Shown here piece by piece: positions 45,550-53,420 of a DNA stretch of 64,000 nt. Position 1 is the first letter of the stretch. Every line of letters starts with the position of its first letter. This stretch comes from JAFAMB01 sp963775805. GTDB taxonomy: Bacteria; Verrucomicrobiota; Verrucomicrobiia; Chthoniobacterales; JAFAMB01. A model generated the notes under the pieces. The model did not search any database and had not been told where the DNA came from. It saw nothing but the letters and a program-made list of their open reading frames with translations. The stretch spans positions 124,001 to 188,000 of the forward strand of contig CAVZKG010000004.1 of NCBI GenBank assembly GCA_963775805.1, in the 5' to 3' direction. Made by a program: the position numbers and the translations under genes.

Positions 45550-46563
45550 TTACGGCTTAGGCACCGTTTCAATCGTCTGGAGAATCCGGCTGGCGATCTT
45601 GTAGGGATCGCCGGCCGAGTTCGGTCGCCGATCTTCGAGATAACCTTTGTAGCCGTTTTTGATGAAACTATGCGGCAAACGGACGGAGGCCCCACGATTG
45701 GCCAGACCGTAGTTGAATTTGTCAATCGACTGGGTCTCGTGGAGACCGGTCAGACGCAGATGATTGTCCGGTCCGTAGACCGCGATATGTTCGTTCTTGT
45801 ACTTATCGAATGCCGCCATGAGAGCTTCGAAATATTCCTTGCCGCCTACTTCGCGCATGTATTTGGTCGAGAAGTTGCTATGGAACCCGGACCCGTTCCA
45901 GTCGCCCAGAACAGGTTTGCAATGCAACTGGACGTCGACTTCATAGGATTCGCAGAGTCTCGCCAACAGATAGCGGGCGACCCATACCTGATCCGCGGCA
46001 GTCTTCGAGCCTTTGCCGAAGATTTGGTATTCCCATTGGCCTTTGGCCACTTCGGCATTGATGCCTTCGTGGTTAATTCCGGCAGCGAGACAAAGGTCGA
46101 GGTGCTTGTCGACGATTTCGCGAGCGATGGGTCCCACGTTTTTGTAGCCGACACCGGTGTAGTATTCACCCTGTGGATCGGGAAAGCCATCGGTCGGAAA
46201 ACCGAGAGGACGGCCATCTTTCCATAAGAAATACTCCTGCTCGAAGCCGAACCAAGTATCCGGATCGTCTAGAATCGTCGCTCGAGCATTGGTGGAGTGA
46301 GGAGTGCCGTCGGCATGCAGGACCTCGCTCATCACGATTGCAGCATTCGTTTTAGTGATGTCAGGATAAACGGCAACCGGCTTCAATACGCAGTCGGAAC
46401 TATGTCCCTCCGCTTGCCTGGTCGAGCTGCCATCGAATCCCCAGTTTGGGAGTTGTTCCAGAGTCGGAAAGCTTTCGAAATCCTTAACTAGCGTCTTACC
46501 GCGGATATTCGGGATAGGTTCGTAGCCGTCGAGCCAGATGTATTCCAGTTTATATTTTGCCAT
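45550..46563 (-). CDS. glnII: Type II glutamine synthetase (GSII)
   Basis: 337 residues, the size of the eukaryote-type decameric enzyme rather than GSI (about 470). GS joins ammonia and glutamate using ATP. Motifs include YIWLDGYEPIPNIRGKT (8-24), NWGFDGSSTRQAEGHSSD, WFGFEQEYFLWKDGRPLGFP, GINAEVAKGQWEYQIF and ANRGASVRLP. All catalytic regions are intact. GSII lacks the adenylylated Tyr control of GSI, which makes the adjacent kinase/phosphatase pair noteworthy. The 46564-46830 upstream interval holds no gene. Confidence 0.95.
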   Translation of the reverse strand: MAKYKLEYIWLDGYEPIPNIRGKTLVKDFESFPTLEQLPNWGFDGSSTRQAEGHSSDCVLKPVAVYPDITKTNAAIVMSEVLHADGTPHSTNARATILDDPDTWFGFEQEYFLWKDGRPLGFPTDGFPDPQGEYYTGVGYKNVGPIAREIVDKHLDLCLAAGINHEGINAEVAKGQWEYQIFGKGSKTAADQVWVARYLLARLCESYEVDVQLHCKPVLGDWNGSGFHSNFSTKYMREVGGKEYFEALMAAFDKYKNEHIAVYGPDNHLRLTGLHETQSIDKFNYGLANRGASVRLPHSFIKNGYKGYLEDRRPNSAGDPYKIASRILQTIETVPKP

Positions 46564-46830
46564 GGTGGTTATCAGTAATTTCTATTTCGTTGGTAGTTAC
46601 GCACGCTCGCTTGACGCTTTCGGCTGTTTTGGGTTGGGTTTCAGAGTTGGGTTATATAGACAATTCTACGCAGAAATTTTACAGCACGCCCAGTGCCACG
46701 CTCAGCTCTAAGGTGGAAAATAGGAGTAAAGCCCTTCTCTTCGTACGCCCATGGGATCGTTGTGACGTGGTTGAAATTCGCCAGTTGTCGAAAAACGAGC
46801 AGACTGAAGTACCTGGGGTTATAGACCCCG

Positions 46831-47202
46831 CTATGAGGCAAGCTGAGGCCGGAGCCCACGGGCGTAGATGACAAAGGCCGCGAGAGCCAGAAGGATTACC
46901 GTCACGACGGCATGGGAGAACTCACCGCGCAACACGTGGAACCCAGTGGCCAATACCATGATGGTGGCCAAGCCAACGGCAGCCCATCTCGTCAAATTCG
47001 GCAGGATTTTGGTCAGAGCTGGCAGGATCAAGCCGAGTGCTCCAGCCAGCTCAGCGATGCCGATAAACGTCACGAGCCCGCGCTGATCCGCCAGAGATGG
47101 AACCGACGCAGCAAACTGATCAAAGGCGAAAAGTTTCATCGATCCAGTGGCGAGGAACACAAAAGCCAACAGTACTTGAACAATCCATGATGCAATTTTC
47201 GT
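46831..47202 (-). CDS. DoxX-family membrane protein
   Basis: Four hydrophobic helices (FVFLATGSMKLFAF; TFIGIAELAGALGLILPAL; WAAVGLATIMVLATGF; VVTVILLALAAFVIYAR). DoxX proteins are small membrane proteins linked to redox stress and quinone chemistry. The only canonical start is a TTG at 47169, in the middle of the first helix. The open frame continues 11 codons (TKIASWIVQVL) to an ACG at 47202 that has AGGA 9 nt upstream, as if an ATG had been replaced. It directly follows an NmrA-like remnant, a common partner of doxX. Confidence 0.75.
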   Translation of the reverse strand, partial: TKIASWIVQVLLAFVFLATGSMKLFAFDQFAASVPSLADQRGLVTFIGIAELAGALGLILPALTKILPNLTRWAAVGLATIMVLATGFHVLRGEFSHAVVTVILLALAAFVIYARGLRPQLAS

Positions 47203-47234
47203 AAGGGTATTTCCTGAGGAGTGAATGGATAAAT

Positions 47235-47519
47235 TCAGGTGGTTTGAACCGGGAAATGCAGTCGAGCCCAGGTCGAAAACGTGGTCGGTTGCTTCCCTGA
47301 GCTTCCCAGTAACCGATCATCTCGGCAATTTCGTTTGCCCCAGGAAAGGAACTCGCGAAATCTTTCTTTGGGATCCGCTTGTATGAAAAGTTGTGCCCCT
47401 GTCGATTCAGCGTCTCAACGATTGCGTTGAAGCTTAGAAAATCACCAACGAGCGGCAGATACTCGCCATTGCCTGCCTCATCTGGGTGTGCGAATGCTCC
47501 GGCAACGAGATTGCAAGTT
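47235..47519 (-). pseudogene. NmrA-like NAD(P)-binding protein, C-terminal remnant
   Basis: The minus strand encodes VAGAFAHPDEAGNGEYLPLV, then GDFLSFNAIVETLNRQGHNF and PGANEIAEMIGYWEA, matching the C-terminal third of NmrA/HSCARG-type proteins. After EAQ the true ending (GKQPTTFSTWARLHFP) is found in another frame, with roughly twenty residues missing between, so there is an internal deletion with a shift. The N-terminal Rossmann part is absent; its place is taken by the divergent beta-lactamase-fold gene. Confidence 0.65.
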
Positions 47520-47531
47520 CAGCTTGGAAAG

Positions 47532-48236
47532 GTGAATGCAAACGTGGGCTTGAAGAAGATCGTCGAGGGAGCCTATCTCCTACCGTTGGGTTCGGCCAAT
47601 GCCGTGCTGCTCGATGGTGGACCCGAGCTTGCGCTCGTGGACGCGGGATTTCCCAACAAGGCATCACTTGTGTTCGATGCGATCCGGCAGCTTGGACGCA
47701 CCCCGCGCGATCTCCGGCACCTGATTTTCACGCACGGTCATCCCGACCACATTGGCAGCGCGGCGGCGATCGTTCAGGAAACCGGCGCGACCACCTACAT
47801 GCACGCGCTGGACGCCCCTTTCGCCGAAACTGGTGGCCCCTTTCGCCCCATGAACCCGGCGCCAGGCTTGTTGCTGAGTACCGCATACCGCTTTACGTGG
47901 CATCCGCAGAAGCGGATGGAACCGGTTCGGATAGATCGCTACATCGCAGATGGAGAAACGCTGCCAATCACCGGCGGACTGCACGTGGTCCACATCCCCG
48001 GTCACTGCGCAGGTCAGGTAGCCTTTCTTTGGCAGGGCGAGCGACTACTGATCGCAGGCGACGTTGGCACGAACATCCTGGGACTCGACGATCCAGTAGG
48101 ATTTGAGGATATCGAGGAAGGAAGACGCAGCCAACGCAAGGTCGCCACGCTTCGCTTCGACGCGGCTGTGTTCGGACATGGCAGACCAATCCATTCGGGC
48201 GCGTCGGAACACGTCCGTAACAAATGGGGGCGCTAA
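47532..48236 (+). CDS. Metallo-beta-lactamase-fold hydrolase
   Basis: 234 residues from the GTG at 47532, preceded by GGAAAG; an earlier in-frame start at 47379 only translates antisense to the NmrA remnant. Metal motifs: FTHGHPDHIGSA (HxHxDH), HIPGHCAGQ, IAGDVGTN and FGHGRPI. Resembles glyoxalase-II-like and lactonase-like members; the substrate cannot be assigned. It lies at the left side of the accessory block. Confidence 0.85.
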   Translation: MNANVGLKKIVEGAYLLPLGSANAVLLDGGPELALVDAGFPNKASLVFDAIRQLGRTPRDLRHLIFTHGHPDHIGSAAAIVQETGATTYMHALDAPFAETGGPFRPMNPAPGLLLSTAYRFTWHPQKRMEPVRIDRYIADGETLPITGGLHVVHIPGHCAGQVAFLWQGERLLIAGDVGTNILGLDDPVGFEDIEEGRRSQRKVATLRFDAAVFGHGRPIHSGASEHVRNKWGR

Positions 48237-48301
48237 GCATCGGTGGCGAGGCACAACAACTTGAGCTAGCCTGAGCCCCGCGCCAGAGCCGGTCACTGTC
48301 C

Positions 48302-48357
48302 TTTGCATTTTGATCAGTGTTCGCTCCTTCCGGAGCGCACCCCCGATCAAATGCAAA
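48302..48357. repeat. Nested inverted repeat
   Basis: TTTGCATTTTGATC (48302-48315) pairs with GATCAAATGCAAA (48345-48357) with one bulge; inside it CGCTCC (48322-48327) pairs with GGAGCG (48332-48337) around TTCC. The element lies 65 bp after the beta-lactamase-fold gene and could be a terminator or a structured RNA. The rest of 48237-48785 has no gene I can support. Confidence 0.5.
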
Positions 48358-48785
48358 TTACAATCGCATAAAATGTTACTTGCAAAATCACCCGCAGGAG
48401 AGTTGCAAGAATAGATGCATCTCCCAGGACTGTTTCCACTCGTTCCACTGCGGATCGACCATCGTCGAGCCGAAACTAACCGGTCACGCCGCCATCGTGT
48501 GTTTGCTAGTCGGATACGATCGATACACCCCCCTAAGCCGAGTCAGTGCAGGCCATTACGTGTTTCGAAAGCCAGGTACAAAAACCACTCCGACCCGATT
48601 TTCCGCATGAAGACAGAGCTCAACAAGACAAAGTACAGCGTCGCGGCGCAGTGCCTCACTTGTCGCGCCACCACGAGCTTTGACGCGCACGATGCATCAG
48701 TGAATTTACAGTTGTATATCTCTTTCGATTGAGCGTGATTGAGGCCAGAGAGGCGCATAGGGATCGTCCGGCATGTACTTTCCAA

Positions 48786-48935
48786 ATGGTGAGAATATTT
48801 ATTCTGGCGCTTCTGGCTTTCGCGCTCTGCTCGTGCGCAGACTCTTACGACATCCTGGGCTTGCACCTAAAACCCGCCGCCAATGGTGACTATGATAACG
48901 CCGGTCACGTTCCTGGCTCAGGAGATCCAAGTTGA
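48786..48935 (+). CDS. Possible small lipoprotein
   Basis: 49 residues. A hydrophobic leader (VRIFILALLAFALCSC) ends in a lipobox-like LCSC, followed by ADSYDILGLHLKPAANGDYD. There is no clear ribosome site, and the gene lies in a decayed region, so it may be accidental. No family recognised. Confidence 0.35.
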   Translation: MVRIFILALLAFALCSCADSYDILGLHLKPAANGDYDNAGHVPGSGDPS

Positions 48936-49148
48936 AACTCTTGGCGTTTTCGCTAGACAGTGTGAGAGCGGGTTGATGCTCCAGAAAGCCGAATTGTCCC
49001 AAGTTCCAGCAACGATTGCCAACGTCGGGCCGGAATCGACCATCGAGTAGCGGTAGAGTGCAAGAATTACGGTAAACGACTGACTTTGGGTCACGTCAAA
49101 ACGTTTCAGTCTACCCTTTCCGATCTCGGCGACTGCAAGGTCTGTCAT
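48918..49148 (-). CDS. Doubtful open frame downstream of the hydrolase
   Basis: 76 codons (MTDLAVAEIGKGRLKRFDVT then VDSGPTLAIVAGTWDNSAFW) with rather protein-like composition; the frame also continues open upstream into the end of the hydrolase gene. I do not recognise a family. It may be a fragment of a larger lost gene. Confidence 0.25.
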   Translation of the reverse strand: MTDLAVAEIGKGRLKRFDVTQSQSFTVILALYRYSMVDSGPTLAIVAGTWDNSAFWSINPLSHCLAKTPRVSTWIS

Positions 49149-49177
49149 TCGTTTGGTCGCCTCAAGTTTTGCGCGCG

Positions 49178-49957
49178 TCAGGTTTGCTGTCCGGCGGCTT
49201 TGAGGATCAACCGCGTGATTTCCTCAGGGTGCGAGATCAGCGAGAGATGGCTGGCCTTCACCTCGATGGTCTGGGCGCCCATTCGCTTGGCCATGAAGCG
49301 CTCGAGGTCCGGATTGATGGTGCGGTCTTCCGTAGAAACGGCGTAGTAACTGGGCTTGGATCGCCATGCCGCGTGCGTGGTCTTGCCGGTGAGCAGAGCC
49401 TTGTGGAACGGTTCCTGCACGGCATAGAGCACTTTCGCCTTTGCTTCCGGCAGGTCGCCGGCAAAGTCACGCAGGAAAGCCTCTTCGGAGAGGCGTCCTT
49501 GATCGCCGTCGAATACGACGCCGGCACTGGCCGGCGGCGTCGGATATGTCTTGGCCAAGGCTGCGTAATCCTCGCCCGCATCCGGTGCGCGCGCGGCCAC
49601 ATAGACCAGCGCCGAGACGTTCGGATGCACGCCCGCTTCGGTGACGATCATGCCGGCAAAGGAGTGACCGACCAAAACTGTCGGGCCGTCCTGCCGCGCG
49701 AGCACGCTCTCGGCCGAAGCCACCGCCTCGGGCAGCGTGGTCAAGGGATTTTGCACGGAGGTGACGTTCAGTCCCTCCGCCTGCAAGCGCGGAATCACTT
49801 CTGACCAAGAGGAGCCGTCGGCGAACAGTCCGTGCAAGAGCACGACGTTACGCGCCTTTTCCACAGTTGCGTTTGCGGCCATGCCGCGTGTGGAGATCAA
49901 CGAAGCTGCCGCACCGGCAAGCAGGGTCTTCGAGAAAACGCGTCTATTCATCATCAT
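49178..49957 (-). CDS. Secreted alpha/beta hydrolase (EstC-like)
   Basis: 259 residues. The leader NRRVFSKTLLAGAAASLIS resembles a Tat-type signal. The catalytic Ser lies in TVLVGHSFAGMIVTEAG; the oxyanion region is VVLLHGLFADGSSW; the His is in KASHLSLISHPEEI. The fold and size match small esterases related to pyrethroid hydrolase EstC and plant MES esterases. Its leader and upstream 85 bp are nearly identical to those of the next gene. Composition is more GC-rich than the flanking chromosome, suggesting transfer, perhaps from a proteobacterium (impression only). Confidence 0.87.
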   Translation of the reverse strand: MMMNRRVFSKTLLAGAAASLISTRGMAANATVEKARNVVLLHGLFADGSSWSEVIPRLQAEGLNVTSVQNPLTTLPEAVASAESVLARQDGPTVLVGHSFAGMIVTEAGVHPNVSALVYVAARAPDAGEDYAALAKTYPTPPASAGVVFDGDQGRLSEEAFLRDFAGDLPEAKAKVLYAVQEPFHKALLTGKTTHAAWRSKPSYYAVSTEDRTINPDLERFMAKRMGAQTIEVKASHLSLISHPEEITRLILKAAGQQT

Positions 49958-49988
49958 GATTCTCTTCTTTCATCGTAAGGGTTGAGTT
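49905..49988 (-). repeat. Duplicated leader, copy 1 (RBS plus signal-peptide region)
   Basis: 84 bp covering the upstream region, the start codon and most of the signal peptide of the alpha/beta hydrolase. It matches 50938-51022 with 7 substitutions and one 1-bp gap. Confidence 0.8.
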
Positions 49989-50000
49989 GGGAGTGTCTCG

Positions 50001-50990
50001 CTACGCAGTGCGGGAGCCGAGCTGTGGTGCCGTTGTCCACTGCCAATCTGCCGGCAGCCAGCGGTAAGCGCTCCCCTCGCGCACGACGTGCCCGAAACCA
50101 GGGAAGGGTAAATGGTAGCTACCGACCAGGGTCTTGTCGACCGCTGCGCGGTCGAGGAAGGCCATTCGCGCCTTAGTTCCCATTGGCGCGTCTATGTCGA
50201 ACCCGAACGACCATTCCGGATGCAGAAAGCTGACCTCTGAGTCGAACACGACGTCGCCAGTGAGGAGCATTTCTTCGCTGCCGGAACTGATGTGCACCGA
50301 CATGTGGCCTGGCGTGTGACCGGCTGTGTCGAAAGTGGTGATGCCGGGCACAACTTCCGCTCCGGCCTTGATTTGGCGCAGGCGGGGGCTGGCCAATCTC
50401 AAATTCGTCTGGGTAATCACCGGCTGTTGCTTGGCGGACACTTTGCTGGGCAGTTCGGGATCGCTCCAGAAGGCGAACTCAACCTCGCTCGCAACGAATT
50501 CGGCCGACGGGAACAGCAGCGACGCGTTCTTGCTATCGCTGATGCCCCACAGGTGGTCGAAATGGAAGTGAGTGAACAGGATGATGTCGATATCGCCCGG
50601 AGCGTAGCCCGCGGCGGCGAGGTTGCCAAGCAACCTGCCGGTCGTATTCTGGAATTTGTCGACGCGGCAGCCAGCGTCGATCAACATCAGCTTGTCGCCA
50701 GTGTTGACGAGGGTAGTGTTGATTTGCACCACTTCCGGCCGAGACGTGTGGAACGTGGATGTGAGCAGGGCTCTTGCGTCCTCGGCCCGATCGCCCCACG
50801 GCGTTTCCGTCGGGAACGCGAGCGTGCCGTCGCTGAGGACGGTGATCTCGATGGTGCCGAGCTTGAAGCGGTAGAAGCCAGGCTGCGCCCGCTTGCCCGC
50901 TTCGGGCGCATGGGCGAGGGCAATGGGGGCGACTGCAGCTGCCGCACCGGCAAGCAGGACCGTCGAGAAAGCGCGTCTGTTCATCTTCAT
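50001..50990 (-). CDS. Secreted metallo-beta-lactamase-fold hydrolase
   Basis: 329 residues. A Tat-like leader (NRRAFSTVLLAGAAAAVAPI) ends near ALAHA. Metal motifs are FTHFHFDHLWGI (HxHxDH), TAGHTPGHMSVHI, LTGDVVFDSE and the late SYHLPFPGFGHV. Overall it resembles AHL-lactonase/methyl-parathion-hydrolase-like secreted members; substrate not assigned. It shares its leader with the hydrolase gene 43 bp downstream, with which it probably forms an operon, and it is divergent from a truncated LysR gene. Confidence 0.88.
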   Translation of the reverse strand: MKMNRRAFSTVLLAGAAAAVAPIALAHAPEAGKRAQPGFYRFKLGTIEITVLSDGTLAFPTETPWGDRAEDARALLTSTFHTSRPEVVQINTTLVNTGDKLMLIDAGCRVDKFQNTTGRLLGNLAAAGYAPGDIDIILFTHFHFDHLWGISDSKNASLLFPSAEFVASEVEFAFWSDPELPSKVSAKQQPVITQTNLRLASPRLRQIKAGAEVVPGITTFDTAGHTPGHMSVHISSGSEEMLLTGDVVFDSEVSFLHPEWSFGFDIDAPMGTKARMAFLDRAAVDKTLVGSYHLPFPGFGHVVREGSAYRWLPADWQWTTAPQLGSRTA

Positions 50991-51022
50991 GATTCTCTTC
51001 CTTTCATCGCAAGGGTTGAGTT
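50938..51022 (-). repeat. Duplicated leader, copy 2
   Basis: 85 bp spanning the 5' flank, start codon and signal-peptide codons of the beta-lactamase-fold gene; partner of 49905-49988. The two downstream genes are otherwise unrelated. Confidence 0.8.
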
Positions 51023-51174
51023 ATTCAACGTGTTGGTTGGTGACCCGTCGAGCGAGCATCCTGAACCTTGCTGTCTGCTTCTCGCCGCGGTTTCCATCGC
51101 TACCAACCTAGGCGCGGCCGGGTCATTCGAAGAATGAATTGATTGACTACACTCTATTCTGCTATGGAATTCGC

Positions 51175-51597
51175 ATGGAGCTTCGGACGCTGCGCGTTTT
51201 CGTCGAGGTCGTGCGGCAGGGCGGCTTCTCGCGGGCAGCCAAAACCGTGTTCGCGACACAGTCGACGGTCAGCAAGGCGGTCAAGCAACTCGAGGACGAG
51301 ATTGGGGTGCCGCTGCTCAATCGCGTCGGCCATCGGAGCGAGCTCACAGCGGCGGGAGAGATCGTCTACCAGCGGGCCCAGCGCATTCTCGCGGAGCGGG
51401 ACGATCTCATGAGCGAGCTGGATGAACTCCGAGGATTGAAGCGCGGCTTGCTTCGACTTGGCCTTCCTCTGCTGGTGAGCAGTACGTTGTTCGCGCCGCT
51501 GTTGGCAATATATCGGAAACGCTACCCTGGACGGCAACGTCTGTTCTGCGACTGCAAGTTGGTCACACAATCTCACTGGACCTGCCAGACAGAGTGA
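51175..51597 (+). pseudogene. Truncated LysR-type regulator
   Basis: From the ATG at 51175 the protein has an intact LysR HTH (LRTLRVFVEVVRQGGFSRAA, then KTVFATQSTVSKAVKQLEDE) and the linker helix. The inducer-binding domain stops just after its first strand (LLAIYRKRYPG); the remaining 18 or so codons do not match the family. About 140 residues instead of 300. It probably once controlled the divergent beta-lactamase-fold gene. It may still bind DNA but cannot sense an inducer. Confidence 0.75.
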
Positions 51598-51663
51598 AGC
51601 CAGTCCGTGTTTTGTATAAACGCGACCACAGGGCTTCTCTTCATCTTCACAATGGTTTCTTTA

Positions 51664-51695
51664 TTGACTTCTAGTAATATATCATGTTATATAAC
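51664..51695 (+). promoter_or_regulatory. Promoter with overlapping palindromic operator for the MarR-GNAT gene
   Basis: TTGACT (51664-51669), 17-bp spacer, TTATAT (51687-51692). The -10 lies inside the perfect palindrome GTTATATAAC (51686-51695). The start codon is at 51707, so the leader would be under 10 nt. Autoregulation by the MarR domain is inferred. Confidence 0.55.
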
Positions 51696-51706
51696 ACCCT
51701 ATAGAC

Positions 51707-52657
51707 ATGACGACGGATATAGTGTCTGATCTGGGGCCGATCTTCCTCGGCAGCCGCTTGAAACGGCTAGCCGAGCGATTGCAAGCGGGAGCCGCTCGCG
51801 TCGTTAGAGATGCGGGATTGCCAATGCAGCCAGCCCATATGCCATTGCTAGCCGCGCTCGACCGCGGGCCGTTGACTGTCGGTCAACTGGCGGAGGCGGT
51901 CGGCACCAGTCAGCCTGGCGTTACGCGCACCACCGGCCAACTCATCAAGATGGGATTGGTCCAGTCGTCATCCGGCGCCGATCAGCGTCAGCACACTCTG
52001 TCCCTCACCGCGGCTGGAGAGGCGGCGATGGCCCGGACGAAGATGTTTCTCTGGCCGCGTGTCGAGATCGCCGTGAGAGAGATCTGCGACGGCTTATCCG
52101 GTCCTCTGCTGGACCAAATCGCAGCGATAGAAACAGCATTGGCTGTCAAAGCATTCCACGAGCGCGTTGCTAGTACCGCGCAGGCGGCGCTGATCATTCG
52201 AGAATACAGCGACGATCTTGCGCAAGATTTTTATGAGATCAATGCGGAGTGGATCAGCACCATGTTTCGCCTAGAACAAACCGACCGGGAGGTTCTAGAG
52301 AACCCATACGAGCGGATCGTCAAACCTGGTGGCGCGATCCTTTTCGTTGAGGCTCCAGGTCTCGGGATTGTTGGTACCTGCGCACTACAGAAGACCGGAG
52401 AGGGGAGCTTTGAGCTGACAAAAATGGGCGTGCGGGCTAGTGCGCGCGGCCTGAAGGCAGGAGAATTCCTTCTCGCTGCGATCATCGATCGGGCGAAGGC
52501 CATGCGGGCTGAAAACCTTTATCTGCTGACGAACAGGCGCTGTGAGGCGGCCATCCATCTCTACGAGAAGCTCGGGTTTGAGCATGATGCCGAGATTATG
52601 GCCAAGTACGGTTCTCGATATGAGCGCAGCGACGTTGCTATGAGGTATAACCGGTAA
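51707..52657 (+). CDS. MarR regulator - GNAT acetyltransferase fusion
   Basis: 316 residues. The N-terminal half is a MarR winged helix (LLAALDRGPLTVGQLAEAVG; GTSQPGVTRTTGQLIKMGLV; SGADQRQHTLSLTAAGEAAM). From about 165 a GNAT domain follows (IVGTCALQKTGEGSFELTKM, then ASARGLKAGEFLLAAIIDRA for acetyl-CoA, and LYEKLGFEHDAE). This bifunctional architecture is known in bacteria; the substrate is usually unknown. There is no Shine-Dalgarno, in keeping with a very short leader. Confidence 0.87.
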   Translation: MTTDIVSDLGPIFLGSRLKRLAERLQAGAARVVRDAGLPMQPAHMPLLAALDRGPLTVGQLAEAVGTSQPGVTRTTGQLIKMGLVQSSSGADQRQHTLSLTAAGEAAMARTKMFLWPRVEIAVREICDGLSGPLLDQIAAIETALAVKAFHERVASTAQAALIIREYSDDLAQDFYEINAEWISTMFRLEQTDREVLENPYERIVKPGGAILFVEAPGLGIVGTCALQKTGEGSFELTKMGVRASARGLKAGEFLLAAIIDRAKAMRAENLYLLTNRRCEAAIHLYEKLGFEHDAEIMAKYGSRYERSDVAMRYNR

Positions 52658-52787
52658 AGCACTGAAGTTCATGAGCTAAGCGCGGACAAGCAAAGCGGAT
52701 ATCCAACCGGATTATTGATCGAAACACTCCAGGCCCTACACCGAGTCGAACTCGCGTTCGATCCGCACCGTCTTTTGATCGTGGGAT

Positions 52788-53084
52788 TCAAACTCCCCGG
52801 CGGCGGGTGATTCGTAGGGCGTACCGGCGAGTCGAGGACGAAACGCGCGACGCTGACGGAGACCGCCTCGTCTCCATAGGGTCTTTGTCTGTGAGGCCCG
52901 TATTACACGCCCATTTCCAAAGCTTCCGAACTGTTTTGTAGTGAGATCGTCGATTGGTGCCGGGTGGGAGGCTTTCAAAATATTTCCAAACGTCGCTCTG
53001 CTTTACAGCGGCCACGTCGAACTGGCCCGCCGCATTCGCATACTTTTTTAAACGCCATCGGCCGTCGGCAATGGCGCGGGTCAA
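52788..53084 (-). pseudogene. Tyrosine-recombinase integrase fragment
   Basis: The minus strand reads VAAVKQSDVWKYFESLPPGT, then NRRSHYKTVRKLWKWACNTG and LTDKDPME, which matches the core-binding (SAM-like) domain of phage-type integrases. The catalytic domain is gone; after DPMETR the frame loses sense. No good start codon: an upstream stop leaves only a TTG. The fragment begins 72 bp from the 3' end of tRNA-Lys, where an integrase of an island would sit. Confidence 0.6.
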
Positions 53085-53138
53085 TATCAGCCCCTAAACA
53101 GCTGTCAGACTAAGTTCGGGGTGATTCCCGAGGGAAGA

Positions 53139-53157
53139 ACTTCTCATTTTGAGAAGT
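53139..53157 (-). terminator. Hairpin terminating tRNA-Lys
   Basis: ACTTCTCA (53139-53146) and TGAGAAGT (53150-53157) form a perfect 8-bp stem with a 3-nt loop, beginning at the tRNA discriminator base and followed on the minus strand by TCTTCCC. Confidence 0.55.
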
Positions 53158-53228
53158 GGGTTGGCTGGGACTCGAACCCAGAACCAACGCCTTAAAAGGG
53201 CGCTGCTCTACCATTGAGCTACCAACCC
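53157..53228 (-). tRNA. tRNA-Lys (anticodon UUU)
   Basis: 72 nt. On the minus strand the acceptor GGGTTGG pairs with CCAACCC, followed by discriminator A. D-arm GCTC...GAGC; anticodon loop CTTTTAA, hence anticodon TTT; T-arm CTGGG TTCGAGT CCCAG. CCA is not encoded. Confidence 0.95.
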
Positions 53229-53420
53229 GTAGGAAACGAGCACTGAAGGTATTACCAATTTGGTGCCTCGCAACCGAAAACAACGATGGCTGCCGAACGA
53301 GCGGTCCTGTAAAAGCGCTACCGACCGATCGACTGGTCCGGTTGCCGCATTGGGAGCCGCAAATAAAAGATCGAAACCCAGATCCAGGAACAGCAGCGGA
53401 AGGCCGAAGGCGGTAATTAG

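Noticed and set aside
46564..46830. Possible nitrogen-regulated (sigma-54) promoter before glnII
   Set aside because: I found no clear GG-N10-GC pair; only an AT-rich TATATAAC string, which is not enough.
48607..48732. 41-codon frame with a CxxC motif
   Set aside because: No ribosome site and no recognisable family; too short to support in a decayed region.
49169..49804. 211-codon plus-strand frame over the alpha/beta hydrolase
   Set aside because: Antisense to a gene with a complete catalytic triad; His/Arg/Gly-rich shadow frame.
50292..51137. 281-codon plus-strand frame over the secreted beta-lactamase-fold gene
   Set aside because: Antisense shadow caused by high GC at third positions.
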